Source: Acetivibrio clariflavus DSM 19732 (lineage in GTDB: Bacteria; Bacillota; Clostridia; Acetivibrionales; Acetivibrionaceae). Taken from it: a DNA stretch of 64,000 nucleotides. The notes under the pieces are model-generated. The model was not told where the DNA came from. It did no database searches and saw only the letters and a program-made list of their open reading frames with translations. This document shows positions 19,801 through 31,029 of the stretch, one piece after another (the first letter of the stretch is position 1; each line of letters begins with the position of its first letter). Position numbers and translations under genes: made by a program. The DNA lies in NCBI RefSeq assembly GCF_000237085.1, contig NC_016627.1:2666118-2730117 (forward strand). Reading direction: 5' to 3'.

Positions 19801-21340
19801 AAATCAACTTTCGCAGGAAACAACTGATAGCTTTGCCTTGATATGAACAGGCAAACAAGTGACAAAGTAGTTGAGAAACTCGTTGACTGTTTCCTTTGTC
19901 AAAAGCAGTTTTTCCTGTAAAGTAGTTTTTAAAGCCTCTATTATAAGCTGCAGTGCCTCATGGAATTTAATGTCCTCAAGTTCATCGCAGCAATAGTAGA
20001 ACAAAGTACCAATAGTGCGTAAATCAGTATTATTGCGGTTCTCAACCGCTAACATAATGTACCTTGAAAAAACAATAGTTGTATGGGCAACCATCATATC
20101 ATAAGAACGACCTTGAAATTCCTTAGCCAGCTTAAGGTATGACTTACACATCTTGAAGAATACCTCTATGTCCCAGCGTTTTCCGTATATCCTGATTATC
20201 TCTGTTTCGGGAAGACTAGTATCTGTAGATATGAGAGCTAGCCATTTACTCTTGTTTCTTCGGTCACGGACAAAGACAATTTTTGCTGGAATGTGGTTTC
20301 CTTCTTTATCGTGTAATTCTACCATAACTGAAGCAAGGTATTTTGATCTTCCTCTACGTTTCCTGACAGTTCGGTATATCTCTCTCAATGATTTTTTTCA
20401 CCATTGAAGTTATAGTAAATCTTGGGAGTATCCTTTACCATAGCTATCACATTAAGATTCATCTTACAAATTTTGATAATAGTAGCCGGAAAGGAGAACC
20501 AACTGTCAAATAAAACATATTTTGCTTTAATACCGGTAGCAACTGCTTGTTCCAGCATAGACAGAGCAGATTCCGGTGAAGTGGCTAAGGCATTCTGTCG
20601 GCGTTTAAAACCAACGGTTCTTTTATCTATAGTATTTTTCGCTGGATTAATGCAAACCCTTGGATTTGTTGAACTTAAAAGGTTGAAGGCCACAGGAATA
20701 AATGAATTACCGTCTGTCCAACCAAGTGTAAGCATACGAAAGCCTTTTTTATTCTTATTGCCGTCAGCATGATCTTTGACCCAACTTAAAAGCTCAACTG
20801 ACTTGCTTCTTGTCCTACTGTAGAAGGAATCGTCAATTACAAAGGCATCAACCCGTTCATCTGACGTTAATCTATCGATATGATGATTTATGACCTTTGC
20901 AGAAAGCAAATATAAAAATCTTTGCCAGTTGATATGTATGGAATTTAAGAATCTGTAGACCACATCCCTTGCAAATGGTATATCAAAGCTTTCTGCTTTA
21001 TAGTTCATAAACAGATTTTTGCCTGTAAAAACAAGTTCAAACAGTACTTTGAATACCGTAAGACAAGGAATACCTTTATCTTTATATGCGTTTGACTTTT
21101 TTAACAGATAGCCTACAGAAAACATTTTGAAAAAGTTATCAACTGTCAAAGAAAATCTATTTTCTTCCTTAACCTTCTGTGATACAATAGACATGTTCAA
21201 GAACCTCCAAATTGTCGATTTAATAGGGTTTGGATACTTCTATTATATCACATAGAAGGGGGTTCTTGTATTTTTTTATTGCCCAAATCTATTGATTTTT
21301 CAATGTTCAGTGCACATTATTCACGTGCGAAAGTTGATTT
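19801..21340 (-). mobile_element. IS4-family insertion sequence
   Basis: Terminal inverted repeats AAATCAACTTTCGCA (19801-19815) and its inverse (21326-21340) enclose one transposase gene interrupted by a frameshift. Just outside both ends lie the arms of a host stem-loop (see 19782 and 21350), so the element entered the loop of a hairpin. Confidence 0.82.
19804..21200 (-). pseudogene. IS4-family transposase, frameshifted
   Basis: Two frames (20385-21200 and 19804-20388) together make a DDE transposase of about 465 residues. DAFVIDDSFYSRTRSK holds the first catalytic Asp, YVLFDSWFSFP the second, and IYGKRWDIEVFFKMCKSYLK the Glu of the Y-R-E-K signature. The frames are joined by adding one A to a run of seven near 20395; a one-base deletion there, or a sequencing error, explains the break. 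GGAGG precedes the start. Confidence 0.85.
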
Positions 21341-21369
21341 ATTAAAAAATATAAGCATATCTATTATTA

Positions 21370-21858
21370 TTAAAATATCATTAGCTCTCCTTTAGGCCAT
21401 TTTCCATTCCAACCACATGGTAAATGACCCGCTTCGTACACTTTTAAAAGCTCCATAAAAAATCCCGGCTCCTTTTGCTCAGCGTATACTTGTTCCATAA
21501 TCGCATGTATAATATCCCATTTTACGCTGTCTTCAATCTCCCTTTTCAATGAGTTATTCTCAAGATATAAAACTATTCTTGGTTGAAGCTTTTCTTGTAT
21601 AAATTCTCTTGCTTCCTTTGCAAACTTATTCCACTGCCTATACTTGTCAGGATAGTTATCATGTAGGTACTGTGTATTCTCATTACTCCTTTCTAATGTA
21701 AATTCTTCCCATTTACTACTCAAACAATTTTTTTGAGCCTTTTTCCAATTGTCTAAATATTTTATAGGATATATAATCTCTATATCTGATTTATTTCCAC
21801 AGTTACAAAACCAGTTGATTTTATCTATTCTTTCTAATATATCGTTCTGTATAAGCAT
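21370..21858 (-). CDS. Candidate immunity protein with CxC N-terminus
   Basis: 162 residues with a strong ribosome site (AGGAGG). It starts 16 bases after the stop of a truncated toxin C-terminus (21875-21990). Contains NWFCNCGNKSDIEI near the N-terminus and a C-terminal EAGHLPCGWNGKWPKGEL block of a type I associate with immunity genes next to RHS/LXG toxins. No membrane segment. The exact family is unknown to me; role inferred from position. Confidence 0.65.
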   Translation of the reverse strand: MLIQNDILERIDKINWFCNCGNKSDIEIIYPIKYLDNWKKAQKNCLSSKWEEFTLERSNENTQYLHDNYPDKYRQWNKFAKEAREFIQEKLQPRIVLYLENNSLKREIEDSVKWDIIHAIMEQVYAEQKEPGFFMELLKVYEAGHLPCGWNGKWPKGELMIF

Positions 21859-21874
21859 AAATAATTCCTCCTGT

Positions 21875-21990
21875 CTATGATATTATACTATTCAAAAAAC
21901 GTTTAATACTATTTATTCTTCCTGGAATTCTAGTAACCTCCATACCACCAGTCAAACCATATTGTCTCCTTTGCTTAATAGCAGCTTTTG
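21875..21990 (-). pseudogene. C-terminal scrap of a lost toxin tip
   Basis: An open frame entering from the IS66 copy D end reads TKAAIKQRRQYGLTGGMEVT then RIPGRINSIKRFLNSIIS and stop, 16 bases before the immunity-type gene. It is basic, like many nuclease toxin ends. The rest of the toxin was replaced by the IS66 element. It is too short to name the family. Confidence 0.55.
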
Positions 21991-22139
21991 TATAAGCGTC
22001 AAACAGGCCCGCACATGAATTACACAATCATTAATAAAAATGGTTGGAAAAGTTTTAAAAATCAACAAAACTTTTTTAACCAGAAACCTAAGCTTTAATT
22101 CTATAACCTATGTGCATCTAAATTAAGTTGGGTCTCTTT

Positions 22140-22402
22140 CCGCCTAATCATTCATTGAAAGCATTGGCAATTTCCATCCTGAACTCTTCATCTGACAAAC
22201 CAAGAGATGTTCCAAGTTCATATGCCTGATCTACAGTATCAGCAAATCTTTCCGTTAATTCGCTGTTCTCATGCCCCATATGGAGAAAATGTTCTATTAC
22301 ATAACCAGAATAATCCAAATACAAAAAAATAACGTTCTATTTCACCATTAATAAAATCCGTGATAAATTTGATCATAAATATCATATGTTTTCCAACTTT
22401 CA
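22140..22402 (-). pseudogene. IS66 passenger gene, broken (copy D)
   Basis: Same gene as 4133-4417. The conserved Trp of NEWLGEKRPNLI is a TGA stop here, and inserted bases around 22320-22330 break the N-terminal frame. Confidence 0.65.
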
Positions 22403-24007
22403 TTCGTCTTCCTCCCACGCATATTTCTCAGGCTCTGTTCTTTTGGATTGCGGTATAAACACCTTAGCAGGTATTTTCATGCCACCAGGCAGAAAATCAG
22501 CAAATGTGCTCACATAACCTGGTTTCCCTAGATTAGGGGCTTGACTAAATATCCATGACAAATATTCAAAAGGATTCAATCCATTCTCTTTTGCTGTTTC
22601 AACTAGGCTGTAGTACACCGCGCTCGCTCTCGCACCACTTGGCGTATTACTGAAAAGCCAGTTCTTGCGTCCGATTACGAAAGGCTTTATACTTCGCTCT
22701 GCACGGTTATTTGATATCTCCAATCGTCCATTCAGCATATACCTCTCAAGATATTTTCGCTGGTACTGAGCATATTGTACTGCTTTACCCAGATGGGTTT
22801 TGGGAAGTACATTTAATTTTCTTATCCAATCATAAAATTCATCTATGATAGGCTTTGATTGCTTTTCTCGTTCTTTTAACCGGTTTTCCGGGCATAGCAA
22901 TGCAAACTGTTTCTCCAAATGAAACAGTTTATCGCAATATGCTACTCCCTTTGCAGCATTAGACATTGCTTGCTTCTCTTTGGGCAGGGCTTCCATTGCG
23001 TCAAAAAACTTTCGCCGTACATGGGCCCAACAACCTACTACAGTTATTTTTTCGGGCAATTTGTAATACACGCTATATCCGTCTGCATGTAAGTATCCAC
23101 TAAATTCTTTTAGAAATTCCTCCGGATGTATATGTTTTCTGTCCGGCTGGTAGTCATAAAGTATTATCTGATGTTTTGCCTCCCCGCTCGTTCGGTACAG
23201 CCACATGTAACTCTTCGACTGTGCCGCCTTCCCTGGTTCTTTTAGCACCTGTACCACTGTTTCATCTGCATGCAGTACCTCATGCTCACACAGCCGTTTC
23301 TTCATCTCCTCATATATCGGTTCCAGCCAATTCTCACAGGCTTTTATCAACCAATTTGACATTGTCTGCCTTGATATCTCAATGCCATTTTGTTTCCATT
23401 CCTGCTCCTGACGATATAAGGGAGAACCCATCATGAATTTTTGCGTCGCTATATGGGCAATTGTCTCAGGAGATGCAAAACTTCCCTTTATGACCGGTTC
23501 CGGTATATCTGCCTTTACAATGGAAGTATGGTCTGAAGTTTCTTCACAGTTCCGGCATGAATAAACATGCCTAATATGACGCACTATTACCGCTTTTGCC
23601 GGAATAATCTTCAACTCATCACGAGTTTCCTTTCCCATTGTATGCAATTCACTACCGCATTCCAGGCAAATACATTCCTTTTCGGGTAACTTGTGCTCTA
23701 TTACCTCCACCGGTAAATCTTCAGGAAGTTTATCTGTTGTTAGACGTGTTCTCTTACGGTAATGAGCTTTTACTTCTATCCTTTCTTGCTCGGTAATAGC
23801 TAAATTATGAGTCTCTTCCTCTTCATTATTAAAAAGATTGATTTGCTCAATCTTTGTTTGTTCACTGGATACACCGAATTGTTTACGCTTTGAAAGGCGC
23901 ATTTGTTCCATGAACCATTGGACTTGCTGTTCCAACTCGGCAATCCTGCGATCCTTTTCTTCAATTATACCAAGTAATTTTTCTACTGAAATTTCTTGTC
24001 TCTTCAT
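22400..24007 (-). CDS. tnpC: IS66 family transposase TnpC (copy D)
   Basis: 535 residues, complete. Leucine-zipper start, zinc-finger cysteines (CLECG, CRNC), catalytic Asp in HADETVVQVL, Asp in LHADGYSVYY, Glu in NNRAERSIKPF. One residue longer than copy B through an extra Asn in the acidic NNEEEE stretch, shared with copy A. Confidence 0.95.
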   Translation of the reverse strand: MKRQEISVEKLLGIIEEKDRRIAELEQQVQWFMEQMRLSKRKQFGVSSEQTKIEQINLFNNEEEETHNLAITEQERIEVKAHYRKRTRLTTDKLPEDLPVEVIEHKLPEKECICLECGSELHTMGKETRDELKIIPAKAVIVRHIRHVYSCRNCEETSDHTSIVKADIPEPVIKGSFASPETIAHIATQKFMMGSPLYRQEQEWKQNGIEISRQTMSNWLIKACENWLEPIYEEMKKRLCEHEVLHADETVVQVLKEPGKAAQSKSYMWLYRTSGEAKHQIILYDYQPDRKHIHPEEFLKEFSGYLHADGYSVYYKLPEKITVVGCWAHVRRKFFDAMEALPKEKQAMSNAAKGVAYCDKLFHLEKQFALLCPENRLKEREKQSKPIIDEFYDWIRKLNVLPKTHLGKAVQYAQYQRKYLERYMLNGRLEISNNRAERSIKPFVIGRKNWLFSNTPSGARASAVYYSLVETAKENGLNPFEYLSWIFSQAPNLGKPGYVSTFADFLPGGMKIPAKVFIPQSKRTEPEKYAWEEDE

Positions 24008-24071
24008 GGGATAATATTACCATAAAAATTACATTAAATCCAGCTTTTTGATCCTTTTTTTGAATTTCTTC

Positions 24072-24425
24072 TTACGAAATTTGACGCTCTAAAACTTCCT
24101 TTCTCCTGAGCTTTTTCTCTAATCTGGCACTATCAATAAGACAAGCTAATTCGTTTACATCAAGAAGCATTGTGGTTGAATCTTCTTCTGTTGGCCAGCG
24201 AAATCGCCCTCGTTCTAGCCTCTTAAAGTACAGCCAAAACCCATCTCCATCCCATTCAAGGATTTTTATCCTGTTTCTATTTCTGTTACAGAACACAAAC
24301 AGTGCATTCATAAACGGATCAAGTGAGAAACTTTCTTGTACCAGTGTTATTAATCCGTTGATAGATTTCCTCATATCCGTTAATCTTCCGCAAAGATACA
24401 CTGGTTTTTCATTCCATCTTATCAT
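24072..24425 (-). CDS. tnpB: IS66 accessory protein TnpB (copy D)
   Basis: Complete 117-residue IS66 Orf2 protein; ATG at 24425 overlaps the tnpA stop (ATGA). Identical in layout to copy B. Confidence 0.9.
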   Translation of the reverse strand: MIRWNEKPVYLCGRLTDMRKSINGLITLVQESFSLDPFMNALFVFCNRNRNRIKILEWDGDGFWLYFKRLERGRFRWPTEEDSTTMLLDVNELACLIDSARLEKKLRRKEVLERQIS

Positions 24426-24775
24426 AACGACATCAACACCTGGCAAACTTTTTTCAATAATTCTAAGTCTGTTTCCGTATTTACAGTGACATTACAGCCA
24501 TTAATTTTAATTTCCAGTGTAGCTTTTGCAGGGTACACCGGTTTCGATGCAAGCTGCATCCATCCACTTGGTACTTCGATTTTGGATTCTTTTACTTCTT
24601 CAACTACTGTACACTTTGCTTCACTGACTTTCTTTTGCCAATAGTAGTATGTAGCTTTGCTTACTCCATTCGTTCGGCAAAACTCTTTGATACTTTGCCC
24701 ACTTTCAAGCCGGTTTTGTATTAATTGTGCCCACCTAGATAATTGTTGTTCAGTTGTTACTTTTTCCATGTCCAT
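24422..24775 (-). CDS. tnpA: IS66 TnpA, helix-turn-helix protein (copy D)
   Basis: Complete 117-residue Orf1 protein with the helix-turn-helix FCRTNGVSKATYYYWQKK. First gene of the IS66 copy D unit. Confidence 0.92.
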   Translation of the reverse strand: MDMEKVTTEQQLSRWAQLIQNRLESGQSIKEFCRTNGVSKATYYYWQKKVSEAKCTVVEEVKESKIEVPSGWMQLASKPVYPAKATLEIKINGCNVTVNTETDLELLKKVCQVLMSL

Positions 24776-25072
24776 ACAATCACTCCGTTTATTCTTTTTT
24801 ACAGTGATTGTATCAACTATGCAACCATTTTACTATGTGATGATCTATTTGACGGTTACTTTTAAAGTATAGGAATTTATATCTTTCGGGGACGAGTGGA
24901 GATATTGAAACAAGTGAAACAGAGAGTACGCACTAAAAATTTACAAGGTAAAAAATACCTGTAAAATTTTAAGAAAAAATGATATAATCCAAAAATATGA
25001 ATGACAAAGATAACATACTAAAACAAATAACTTATTCATCGTTCTAAAGATGCACATAAAATTCGGGTGAGT

Positions 25073-25111
25073 CAAAAAATCAGCCAGCTTGAAATCTCAA
25101 ACAGGCTGATT
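25073..25111 (-). terminator. Terminator of the main RHS operon
   Basis: Stem AATCAGCC / GGCTGATT extended by a partly paired inner part, followed on the minus strand by TTTTTTGAC. It lies about 35 bases after the immunity gene stop and closes the RHS-immunity unit. Confidence 0.8.
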
Positions 25112-25144
25112 CTTTAATAAGGTAAAAAATTTTTTCGTGAAAGT

Positions 25145-25486
25145 TTAATTTTCAGCTACTCCTAGCAAAGGTCTTAATTTCCTTAAATCCTCTTCTAATA
25201 ATGAAAATTCTTCCTTAAGCTCTTTCCGATAAGTATTTAACTTTTCACTTTCTATTAATTCAATAAGTTTTTCTTTAATTGATTCAATTCCAATACCCTC
25301 ACTGATTAAAAGTAGTGCAATGCTAAAATATATAATACTTCCCTCGGTTTCAGTAAAATCCTCAGCATGTTCATATTCATTTAAAGTAGCCAGAATTGAA
25401 TGCTCGACCGAATACTTCATTTCGTATCTAAATCTACAAAAGTCTTCTTTTACACATTCTTTCAATTCATCATATCCAAAAACCAT
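25145..25486 (-). CDS. Candidate immunity protein for the main RHS deaminase tip
   Basis: 113 residues from the ATG at 25486, chosen because GAGG lies eight bases before it; a TTG at 25507 overlapping the toxin stop is the alternative. Helical, acidic protein (MVFGYDELKECVKEDFCRFR...). It directly follows the deaminase tip, whose stop is ten bases upstream. Helical partners of deaminase tips include families such as Imm3, which I suspect but cannot confirm. Expected to bind and block the tip in the producing cell. Confidence 0.7.
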   Translation of the reverse strand: MVFGYDELKECVKEDFCRFRYEMKYSVEHSILATLNEYEHAEDFTETEGSIIYFSIALLLISEGIGIESIKEKLIELIESEKLNTYRKELKEEFSLLEEDLRKLRPLLGVAEN

Positions 25487-25496
25487 TTTGATTACC

Positions 25497-27735
25497 TCAC
25501 TTTCCAACTATTACATTTAGCTTAACATTTGGGAACATCCGCCTAAATTCAAGTACAATATTTGAACAGCTTTGACAACAGGGTAATTCTGAATACAGAT
25601 TAACTGTTCCGTTGATATTCTTATTTTTTATCCCTGAGGCTATATCTTCAAGTATTTTTGCTTCAGTGTCATGAAAACGTGGGAAAGAATCATCAACATA
25701 TGAATTGAAAATTCTTTCATTTTCAGGTTTTAAATATGAAAAGTCAGCAATGTCAGCTCCTTTATCTACAGAACTATTAATTTTACTATGTGCAATGTAC
25801 TCATTTTTTAAGCCATTAATATCAACCTCAGCATAAGCCATATTGCCTCTCTTACTTAAATTGGTATTTGGCATTTTATTTCTGATGGAATTTAGGGTGC
25901 TTTGATATTCAGTGGAAGTCTTACCAACTCCCGCATTAGACTTATTAGACTTAAAACTAAATTTAAGAGGACACTTTTTACTACCGGCATTATGTACAAG
26001 AACATTGTTCTCTGATACCAAATATGTATGCCAGTCTTCTACCTCAAAGTTATACGTTTTTACAGGCTCTTCCAGTCTCTCTCGGCGAATTTCTTTTATT
26101 TCCAGTACTTCCCCTGAGTAGAGCTTAACTTTATCTCCCTCTAAAAGATTTCCGGCTTCTACCCAACCTTTTCCTTCAACCCAGAATGGATGTGGTGCGG
26201 TAGATTTTATCTGTGAATATCCTACATATATATGAATCAACTCATATGTCTCATTCACAAATAGCTGTTTAACCGTTTTTAGTCCTTTTTCGCCTGTATC
26301 GACATTTACTGAATATACTTGGTCTCCAACCTTTATGTCTTCTATCCGTTTATGTCCGTCTTTTGTATACACAAGTGTATCGGCAGTAAAGCACATTCCT
26401 AATTCTGGATGCTTACATTCTCTCTTTACAATTGACTGAACTTTTGTCTTAACTCCGCTAATCTTGTTAAGAACCTTGCTCTTCACACTGTTGGCTTTTT
26501 TCAGTACATTTTCACCAAAAGCAGTCTTAGCAAGCTTATTCATTCCCTTCTTGGTAAGGTTCCCTGCAAGTTTGCCTGCTCCCATGGTTACTAAATCTGT
26601 TGCACCTGCAAATAATGCTTCCTTTACATCAACCTTACCTTTTGATATATATTGCCCTACTGCATTTCCAACTACTGATCCTGCTGCACTTGCTGCTGCA
26701 GCTGCTATGAACGATGCTCCTCCTGTTGCTGCCCCTATTGCTCCGGTTATTGCTCCTTCTGCAAACGATCCGGCATATTCTCTCCAGCTTTTATTAAACT
26801 TTCCGTCTTCCATAAAGTCTGATACAGCTGTTATTGCAGTGTTTACCAATCCTCCGATTAAAGCTCCGGCAGCTATATGCAACCAATGACCGTTAGGATC
26901 ATCATATGTTATCGGGTCATTCTGGCAGTATGTATACAGGTTCAAACTAAGTGGATCGTTGTACTCTCCGGTATATGTATCTTCCGAAATAAATCTTGCT
27001 ATTTTCGGGTCATAATATCTTGATCTTAGGTAATAATATCCTGTATCGTCATCATAATAGTAACCTGAGTACTTATACGGATTCGGTTTGCTTTCCAGTT
27101 GATATAATATGTTTCCAAATATATCATAATCATACTCATTTACTGTATTGGCTGCACCATCTACAAGCTTTACAACATCCGCATGTCCATTGTACAGATA
27201 ATACAGAGTATCGGAATCTCCCTTTATCTTACGGGCAATCAGGTTGACTCCCTGGATATTATGGCTTTCTAATCCATCGCTTCTTACTTCAAGCAATATA
27301 CTCTGTCCATCGTAGTAATACTTTGTGGTTACTCCGTCTACTGTTTTTTCAACTCTTAATCCGAAAGCATCATATTTACTTGTCGATGTACTGTCCTGTG
27401 TCTTTGCAACTTTTAACTGATTAAACCCATCAAACGTATATTCAGATACGTTTATTACATCCCCTGGCTCTGTTGCAGCTACCTTTATCTGATTACCATT
27501 TCCGTCATAGGTGTATACAGTAGTAATATTCGAACCATTACGCACTTCTAAAACATCTGTCAAACGGTTTGATCTATCGTAATGATATGTCAATTTTGAA
27601 CTTACATCATTTAATGCGTCTTCAACCGTTTGTTCCTTTCGATTACCTGCTCCATCATAGGCGTAAGTTGTTGTTCTTCCACCCGGTTCGACTACTGTTT
27701 TTATTCTACCTAAGTTATCGTATTCAAAGCTTGTT
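25497..27735 (-). CDS. Main RHS protein, C-terminal part: core, HINT, deaminase tip
   Basis: Continuation of the giant RHS gene after a one-base frameshift (T4 here, T5 in the copy at 9870) near 27,735; the first Met in this frame is at 27593. Contents: last YD repeats, RHS core (RYYDPKIARFISE...YDDPNGH), Gly/Ala-rich stretch with possible membrane-crossing role, HINT autoprotease (Cys in GMCFTADT, HPFWV, VLVHNAG), then the tip. The tip (about 140 residues) carries FHDTEAKILEDIA and LYSELPCCQSCSNIVLEF, the Glu and CxxC zinc site of BURPS668_1122-type toxin deaminases. Predicted to deaminate nucleic-acid bases in a target cell. Its immunity gene follows. Confidence 0.87.
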
Positions 27736-30700
27736 TTCCTTTTGGTTCAATCTTTGCTGTCTGCAAGCTGTTTTCATCATACTCATATTCATAGATATCC
27801 ACTGATGAACCTACTTGATTGACAAGCTTTATCAATACGTTTCTTGCATCGTACTCATAGGTAGTCAATACATTATTCGGTAGCTTTAACGACTTTCTGT
27901 TTCCATTTTTGGTGTAAGCATAAGTTGTAGTTCCATCTTTAGTTGTAACCGTCTTCATTCGATTCATTTCATCGAATAAATACGTTGTTACATTACCTGA
28001 AGGATCTTTTATTTCCTTTATATTACCTTCTTCATCATATTCATACTCTACTGTCTTTCCGTCAGGTAATACTTTATTATCCAGCAGATTCAGTTCATTA
28101 TAATTATATATGGTTTCTCCCGTTTCATCTACTGTTCTAACTACATTTCCTAAAGCATCGTAGTATGTTTCTCTTACATCTTTAACTACTTTTTCTACTC
28201 CGTTTTCTTTTACTTTACGTGTTACAGTGTGGATTTCAACATTGTCATATTCATCATATGTGTATATATGTACCTGACCGTTCCTATCGGTTTTCTGCAG
28301 CAGCCTTCCAAACAAGTCATACTCATCATATGTTTCTGCTCTATCTTCTCCATCCAGCATTTTTTCCAGTCGGTACATCTTGTCATATGAATATGTATTC
28401 TTTCTAACTCCGTCAACTGTAACGGTCTTAATATTGCCAATTACATCATAGGTATAACTTGTAATCTCTCCTTCTGTACTTATAACTGTTTTTAGCCTGT
28501 CAAAATCATCATATTCATAGGTTGTCTTTAGGCGGTATACAGTCTCGCCTTTACTGTTAATTATCGGATGAACATTACTTTCCGAACTGTCATGCTCCTT
28601 CCAGTCGGTTACCCATACCTGATTTCCAACTGCGTCATAACCGTAATAACGGGTATTGTACATTGGGTTGGTTTCAGCAACTAACCTTCCAAGTTCGTCA
28701 TACTCAAATATTGTTGAATTCATTTCTGCGTCGGTAGCTATCTTTTTATTACCGGCTTCATCATACAAAATGGCGCTAACAACTTCTTGTTTTACTCCAT
28801 TCTCATCGGTATACCATGTTGTTGTTTTTATAACTTGGTTAAGCTTATTATACCTGTACTCAGTCTTATTATTTCTTCTGTCAATTTTCTCAATTACATT
28901 TCCTACGGAATCAAATACTGCTTCCGAATAATTAATTCTTGTAGCATCTATTACTTTTATTATGTTGTTTAATCCGTCGTATTCATAGGATGTAACATTA
29001 CCTCTTGCATCTTTTACAGATTTAAGGTTACCTACTTCATCATACTCCTGTATTGTTTTATCTCCATTGTTTGTTTCAATTTTTATTCTCATTCGACCTA
29101 AAGCATCATTCTTTATTACTATTGGTCGGATTTTTGTTGAGGTTAGGTAGTCCTTCTCTGTCATAACTTCATATTTTACTGTTTTTCCGTCCTCAACAAC
29201 GCTTTCATAGTTATACGAATAAGTGACGATTTTCTCCATGCTGTTGCCGTTTTTATCTTTAAGTCCTAAACCATCTACTTCTTTCGTAATCCTATTGAGA
29301 GCATCATATTCATACTCTATAATTTTTCCGTTAGGATCTATCTCCCTGTACGGATTATCATTTTCATCATATAAATACTCATAAACTGCCTCTTTTTCCT
29401 CTCCGTCTTCATTGTATTGAATTCTCTCTTTCCACTTTCTGTCCAGTTCGTCATAATCTATAAAGGTAACTCTGTTCTTCGCATCTGTTATCTTTATAAC
29501 ATTGCCATTTGCATCATACTCATATGTAGTTGTGTTATTTAATGGATCTATTACCTCAGTGACTCTGTTAAGCTCGTCATATTTGTATATAGTTGTAAAC
29601 CCTCTTTTATCCGTTTCCGTTACCTTATTTCCTGCTTCATCATATGTATATGAAACTCTGTAGCCTTCTGCATCATATATTTGAACAGGTCTGTTGTTTC
29701 TGTCATATACTGTTTCTGTTACCAAATCTTCTTTCGGATAGTCCGGTCTGTCAGCAGCGAACCTTTCTTCTATCACAAAAGTCTTGTTACCTACATTATC
29801 ATAAATGCTCTCGGTTCTCTTCAGTATTTTGCGCTCATTAGTTTGTGGGAATATCTCTTCAACTATAATTCTGTCGTTTTTGTCATAAGTATACTTGGTA
29901 GTATATCCTCTTGCATTGGTTACCTTTTGCAACCTTCCTGCAGCATCATACTCCTCATATGTACTGTTCCCTAAAGTGTCTATGATTTGAGTTCGGTTAT
30001 TGTACAGATCATCATACTTGTACTCAGTAACTTTAAATTCTATAAGCTCACTATTCGGGTCTTTCTGGTCTACTCTTTTCTTCTCTGTTACAGTTTTAAC
30101 CAGTCCCTTAATCTTTATGCCTGATTCATTTGTATAGTAGTCATATATCAACTCATTTCCTAAAGGATCAATTTCCTTAACTAATAGAGCACCTTTTGGA
30201 CCGTACTTTCCTTCATTATCATAAACATAGGTTGTTGTATTACCCTTCTTATCTGTTTTTGATATCAGATTATGCTTATAAACAGGGTCATAAACCATTG
30301 AAGTTGTCTGTTTCAACGGGTCTACTGTACCTACAAGATTATTGTTTTCATCATATTCATTGGTTGTAGCATTGCCCCTCTTATCATACATTGTTTCTTT
30401 AATCTTAAGTCTCTTATCTTTTCCAGCTTCCAAATATTTTGTATATGCTTTGGTATTCGGATCTTTATTGTCTTCGAGAGTTCTTATGTCTACATCCGGT
30501 ATTACTTCCCACTTATTAGAACCAGGGTCATAATAGGAATACTCATATACAACTTTATTACCTAATGCATCTACCTCTTCAACTACTCTCATATCAAGGT
30601 TGAATCTAACCCTTGATTCGTTACCTCTAGCATCTATAATGTATCTCTCGTTTGTAGCGTCACTGTATACCTGGTATGTAACATTTCCCTCTGCATCATA

Positions 30701-31029
30701 TTGACGTACAATACGACCAAATACATCATAATCAATTTTCACTGCAGTATTGTTATTTGCATCTATTACTTTTACAATCCGGTCATTAGAATCATATTCG
30801 TATGTAGTTTCTTTCAATTCGCTGTCAATTACTTTCGTCAAAAGCCCATTGGAGTAGTTATATTTAACTGACCTATTGGTTAAAGGATCTTCTATACTTT
30901 CAACCTTACCATTGGCATTAAACGTAAAGTCTAACTTTCTGCCTACATCATCAATTACATAATCAATTTGTCCTTTACTATCATATATTATTCTAAGAGC
31001 ATTACCTACTCTGTCCTCCAGCCTTATTA
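25924..31029 (-). repeat. 5.1-kb direct repeat, right copy (RHS repeats to HINT)
   Basis: Partner of 8060-13170 in the same orientation. Crossing over between the two would fuse the secreted N-terminus of the main gene to the other deaminase tip and delete about 17.9 kb. Confidence 0.88.

Larger units (their letters stand above)
21991..24859 (-). mobile_element. IS66-family element, copy D, intact transposition genes
   Basis: Left end TATAAGCGTCAAA (first bases differ from GTAAGCG of the other copies), right end TTTGACGGTTAC ending 24859; 2,869 bp. tnpA, tnpB and tnpC are whole; the passenger is broken. Flanking octamers do not match. Copy D is a patchwork of stretches closer to copy A, copy B or copy C in different parts, suggesting gene conversion. 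Confidence 0.9.

Noticed and set aside
24860-25072. Plus-strand MNDKDNILKQITYSSF start as a small gene
   Set aside because: It ends after about 16 codons; probably a scrap of a lost element, too short to call.
25924-31029. Tandem YD repeats considered as a possible CRISPR or non-coding repeat array
   Set aside because: Repeats are protein-level, vary in DNA sequence and length, and lie in one long open frame. No CRISPR array is visible in the window.
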